Of a stretch of DNA of 64,000 nucleotides, positions 54,501 to 60,500 are shown piece after piece. The DNA is from Gymnothorax reevesii. Its lineage: Eukaryota > Chordata > Actinopteri > Anguilliformes > Muraenidae. Each line of letters starts with the position of its first letter. Positions within the stretch are counted from its first letter, which is position 1. A program made the translations under genes and the position numbers. The notes under the pieces are model-generated. The model was not told the origin of the DNA, ran no database searches, and saw only the letters and a list, made by a program, of their open reading frames with translations. The stretch is from the NCBI GenBank assembly GCA_029721435.1, contig CM056583.1, positions 71,108,120 through 71,172,119 on the forward strand, read 5' to 3'.

Positions 54501-57500
54501 GTCTAGGCCATTAAAAATCTTTGATTTTGTCATTTGAACAATTCTTTGTTACTGATTGGATACTGATTATCCAATTACAGTGAGGATATGACCGGTAACT
54601 TGATCTGAAATAACTGCAGACATCAGACAAGACAAGCATGGCTCCTTTTCTCCTCATAAATATTCATTTATGTTGACTGTAGCCTAATCAACTTGCACTC
54701 AGCATAATTCTAACAATTCAATGGGATGATATTTTAAGTTACTCTGAATATATCTCATAACAGCAAAGTACACAATTTTTTTTTTTGTTCAGAGTCCATT
54801 CCAATGGACATCGGGTCTTGGGTGATGTTCATTCCAATGGACATCAGGTGCAGGGAGATATGAGCCAACACTTCATTATATAGTGTCACTATGCAAAGTT
54901 ATGAAATAACTGTGAGCATTTCATAACGAAACTTTGGCTATTTATGACATTTCACGCCCGTTCAGTCGTGGCGTCCATTGTAATGGACATGTAAAAATAC
55001 TACTAAAATATGGACTTGGCAAAAAGGTCTTTTTTCCCCTTCATTTCTATATTTTTCAAACAACTTGAGCCTGTAAGAGAGTGGCATTTGCCATCATTCG
55101 CCCCTCTGGACTGCCAGGGACTGGGCTGCTGGGAAACTGACCATCCTGCAGTGTCATCATTCACTGCTTTTGCTTCCGAAACTAAGAAGGTGTTCGACCA
55201 GTCCCTCTCCAGTTATGCCGCTGCCTGTCAACTGTCAATTGTGTCAACACAATATGTTGGTGTCGAATCATTCCACCGACTTCTGCACGCTAGCTGTCTC
55301 CATGTGCTGGGATGCTGGGGCTCTGCATGTCTAACTGTTCAGCTTAGCCGAGCATATTCAAGGTGTATTGACATCTGTGTCCTCCCTTCAGATCTGAACC
55401 ATTGACTTGGCACTGAGAATCGGTGCCTAGTTACAAGACTGGTGAACAAGGTTACAGGTGCCTTCCCTGCCTGTATCTCAAGAAACTCAACTCAGATCTT
55501 CATCCCATCTGGCTCCTCCAGTAAACATTGCTGTGAACTGGGCTTAGCTTCACAACCTGCCCCCAGAGGAACTGCCAAATAAAGTTGAATCTCTGCCGGT
55601 ACCGCGGATGTACTGTGCATGCCATAGGTGAGTGCTCAGTTCAACGGACACAAGTAACACCAGATAGAGAGATGCTGTCAGGTACTGCTGTTTCAACAGT
55701 CTGTCCACTCATTCCTGTTTGCCTGAACAGGCAATGCCACCCAGTTACCACTTGGGCTTTAATTTATTCTGGTGCCAGTGGGAACTCTATCCATCCTGTT
55801 CTTGACCGGCACCTGAAGGTCCTGACTGAGTCATTGCCAGTTCCCCTCTCGTCCCCGTATTTGACAGGGATTGCCCTTCCTGATGTCACCGAGGTAACTC
55901 AACCTGTGTCCATGCTGACCTCAGGCAATCATGCTTATGAATTGGCATTTTATATCATGGAGTCACCGCATGCCCAGGTGATGTTAGGGAGGCCCTGGCT
56001 TAAACATCACAACCCTCAAGTGGACTGGCCTTCTGGTTCAGTTTTGGAGGGGAACTCATCCTGTTCACTGTCCTGTCTTTGTGAAGCCACCAGCCCAGGT
56101 GCACCTCCTTCCTCTGACCATCAGGAGGAGCCGCCGAACTTTAAGGGTGTTCCTGAGATTTATTACTTCCTTCACATGGTATCCCACAAGACCAAAGTAA
56201 TATCAGTTCCGCTGCTTATACCCTATGATTGTGCCATCAACTTACTGCCCGGAATATCACCCCCTAGGGGTCGGCTGTACTCCCCGATCAACCAGGACCC
56301 CCAAGCTATGGAGGAGTACATGAATCAGTCCCTGGCTTCCAGAATAATTTGGGCTTCTTCATCACCAGCCAGAGCTGGATTCAGAGCTGGCTAAGAAAGA
56401 TGGGTCATTATGCCCCTGCATTGACTACAGGTGACAAAATGCTGCAACAGTTAAGTATCGTTATTCTTCACCTTTAATGGATTCGGCTTTCTCCAATATC
56501 CAGGGCTGCAACTTCTTCACCAAGCTGGACTAGTGTAGCGTTTATCATCTGGTGCACATCTGGGAGGGTGTTGAGCAAAATACAGCCTTAAACACCCATT
56601 GGGCTACTACAAATAAGCGCAAATTCCATAACACTACAGTCTCCTATCGGAGGTCTGTGGTGATGCAGTACTGGAGATGGATTGCCGAAAGGTACAGGCT
56701 GTCCAGGATTGGCTAGAACTGAAAGATTGCAAGGAGCTGCAAAGAATGCTAGGCTTTGCTAAATTCTACCACAAATTTATCCAAGGGTACTCCATTGTTG
56801 CTGCACTCCTAGCAAAGCTGACATCTATAAAAGCTCCCTTCGCATGGACCCCTCAGGCAGCTTCTTCCTTTGAACTACAAAGGAGGCTGTTTACCACCAA
56901 TCCTGACCTCAAGCTCCCAGATCCTCAGCGCCAGTTCATCTTTGAAGTTGACGCCTCAAACATGGACATTGGAGCAATCCTCTCTGAACAATCGGACAAG
57001 GATAAATTATATCCTTGTGCCTATTTCACTCATTGCTTGTCTCCTGCAGAGAGAAATTACACCATCAATCAGGAGCAGTTGTCGGTGAAGCAGACCTTCG
57101 AGGAGTGCAGGCACTGGCAGGAGGATTCCTGGCTTCCCGTTCTCGTCTGGACGGATGACCAAGATCTGAAGTACCTCACTACGATAAAGAGGCTGAATAC
57201 CAGGCAAGTATGTTAGTCTCTCTTCTTTGATAGACTGAAATTCACCTTAATGTACCACCCAGATACAAAAAATGTCAAGTCTGATTCCCTATCACAAATA
57301 TATTTGTCCATGAAGTGGCAGTTCCCTCTGCTCATGTCTTGGTTCTGCGTACCCGCTGGGGATGGAGAAGAGCCCATGCTTTCCTATTCCTACTCCTATT
57401 CTCCACTTTCAAAAATCAAAGGAACCATCATCGCAGGCTAGTGCCTATCTACAGTGTTGGGCAGAAGGTTTGACTCACCGTGAAAGATATCCCACTTTGG

Positions 57501-60500
57501 GAGGTGTCAAAGAGGCTCTCCCCGCGGCCAATTAGCCCATTCTCTCTTAATTTGCGGTCAGGCTTCTCCTTCCACATTTCCTCTGTAACATTCACTCAGT
57601 GTTTCATGCACCGAGACTTAAACCAGTGTCTTTGTATCCCCACAATCCTCCCACCCGCGCCCCATGCCCCCTGAGGCCCATCAATGGTGGCCCAGCCTAA
57701 GCTGTATCCTGGACTTCCAGGGCAGGGGACACGGTCAGCAGGACAACGAGTACAGGCCACTAGAGCACTCCTGGGTGCTGGAGCGCAATTTCTTGGACCC
57801 CTCTCCTGTTTTCAAGTGACTGCACTAGTGTCATGGATCCACTTTCAGGACAGCAGGTGGCGCCCATGGGGGGACGGTACAGTCGCAATGTTGCATACAA
57901 TGCAGCAATGTTTGCAACCAATGCAGCAAATCCTTTGATAGCCAGGTGACTGATATTTAAGCCCTCTTCTCAGTGTTGCAAGTTAGTGGATTAAAACATG
58001 TTTTCAGTGCTTTATGACCAGTCAGGGTTGCCAGTGTAAACTCCTCATCTTCATTGAATGCAACTTCTACTCTAATGACAGCAGTTCCTGATATCATCAT
58101 TCTCGCACCTTAGCCAGTGTTCTAAATATGGAAAAAAATTAGGTTGTCGACCGGACAACCTAGGATGCAAATCAGGTTGTCCGCAAGAATGTTTAGTTGC
58201 CCCTTGTACTATCATTAGCATTTTTTTTTAATTGATTGCACATTAAGTTGAATAACGCTAAATAATACTTCAATTAGTCGTACAGGTGAATTTAGAACAT
58301 TGCAATAAAATAAAAAAACAATAAATTCTCCTGCCAAGCTAAACAACTGTTAACCAAAACTACTCTCCTGCAACTCAATAGCTCGGTTCAACTTAATATC
58401 TTGTGCCGTTTCTAAATATTTCTGAGCCCAGTCTTCCATCACAATTTCGGGCAATGACGGGTCTTCATGATACTGCATTTCCCTTTCTTATCGGACTCGG
58501 CATTAGCTCACTATAACACTAACAAGAACAGAGCCGGCCTATTTGACATGGCTTGGGACGAGTGAAAGATATACAGGCTGCATGTACCTGAAAACAATGT
58601 AGCCAAAACGCAATCTAAAGATTCCCGCTTCCTCAGGGTGTAAGATTACCAACTATAAATGAATGCTCATGAAATTTTATATCAGGCAGTACAATTTCAG
58701 ATAACTTACCTCTCAGTGTCAAAGAGCAGTGAAGTTTCATGCTAGAGAAGAGCCAACCCGCCACACTCAGGGCAGTAATTTAGATTGAACTCTGGATATG
58801 CATACAATACGTTAACCCTTATAATATGAAATAGAATAAATAGAATTCACCACAAAAGAAGATGCTCATTGTCACAATTTCAAATCTACATTCCCTTAGG
58901 TTGTTTACGGTAACATCCGACTCATTAGTGCCATGATTTTTCCTTGACTAGATCGATCAGGCCTGAATTGAAGTGCGTGCCACGGTCTATCTCTGTGTCG
59001 TTGTGGGGTACTTTACTATTTAAAAAAAAAAAAAAAAAAAAAAGACTTGTTCTCGTCCGTACGAGATGCATGAAAGTTACTCGCAGTAGGCCTTACATAT
59101 GACCAAAATATTGGCGTCCATTGCAGAATAAAATTTTGACAAATTCAAATTAATAAAACTGCCGGGATATTTAGTTGTTCAACGGACAACCTCTTGAGCA
59201 GTTTAGGTTGCCCGGATCTATTTCAGATTGTCTAGACAACCGGATTGCCAGTTATTTTGAACACTGTTGGCTAATTCGACCCAGCATCCAATCCTAACCA
59301 TGTTCCAGGATTGGGGCCGCTGACCGCGGTCAAGTAAAGCCAATTCAAAGTCAGCTCCTCTGTTCCAGTTTATGAGAACAAGCTCCCAAGTCTAAGCATG
59401 GTCCAGGATTGGGATCGTGTTCTTATTAACTCTTCCAGGTGTGTTCCTTGGTCTAGTTTGTTCAGAACAAGCTTTAAATATTTCCATGGTCATCAGGATT
59501 GGGACCTAGTTCCCCTCAAGCTACTCCATGTGCCTGTGGGACAGTCAGGTGCAGCCAATGTCGGCACACCAACCGGCTGTGATCCTGGAAGCCACTGACT
59601 GCTGACAGATAGCTCAGCCTCATCAATAACATCTATATTAAATTGCACTACCATTATCCAGGGTTCCGTTCCTGCCTCTTCCTCAGGTGTTCCATCCACT
59701 TTACTACCATGTAAGCTGTCAATAAATTACCTGTTGGATTGTACACTGCCTTTGCACTTGATTCCTGAACTGAACTGTGACAAACCATACACCCATAATC
59801 TCTGTTAATCCAGCACTGCACTGGTAATCAATGCCGCATGTGGTTTAAAGTTGTCTTGTAGGAAAATGCAAGAACATCCCAGGAACAGACATCACCTACA
59901 CTGAAGCATGAGTGACTCAAAAATGCCACGTGCAATGGCATATTCCCATTTCATGACAGGTATAAGTTTATGGATCTGATGTTGATAACATATTGGGTAA
60001 TCCCTCTTGTCTTTGGTCTGGAGAGCACAGGGTTTTTTTTTTTTTTCAAAAATCACATAAAATGTTCACTCACTAGACCACAAAACACACTTCGGCTGTG
60101 CTACTGTCCTTCTCATCTGATCCCTAACCCAGAGACATCATTGGTCCCTTAGTACAGTGTCATTGTTTGGCTTCAGCTCTGTGTAGTAAAGCTTCAATGT
60201 GCATCTATCAATGCAGCAGCAAATGATGTTGATTGAAAAATATTTGCCAAATTAAGGTTTACAAAAGTATTTCAAACCCATGTTACATTATTCATTACTT
60301 TCGGATGATGATTCTTAAGACAATAATGTCTGGTGGATCAGGGATCACACATTCAGAGTTGGTTTCCAGCCCTCCCCATTACATGCCGCGATTCAACAGG
60401 ATTTCTTCCATCAATTAGCTATATTATGCATAGTGGAGGACTGAATGCCCCAGCTCCAACCTATCTGTCTTTAAGAGACCTTGCTTTAAAAGTGATGGAT

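Larger units (their letters stand above)
55110..59782 (+). mobile_element. Decayed Ty3/gypsy (chromovirus-like) element
   Basis: Gag-like sequence lies at 55150-55450. Protease and the start of reverse transcriptase follow at 55585-56394, broken reverse transcriptase at 56390-56680, the thumb and RNase H at 56677-57216, and a chromodomain-like end at about 57720-57830. A TG..CA unit (57829 to 59782) is read as its 3' LTR, split by a hAT-like insertion. Stops and frameshifts are frequent and much of reverse transcriptase and integrase is deleted. The pattern ([13 protein letters not shown]) is that of fish sushi-like gypsy elements. Confidence 0.65.
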
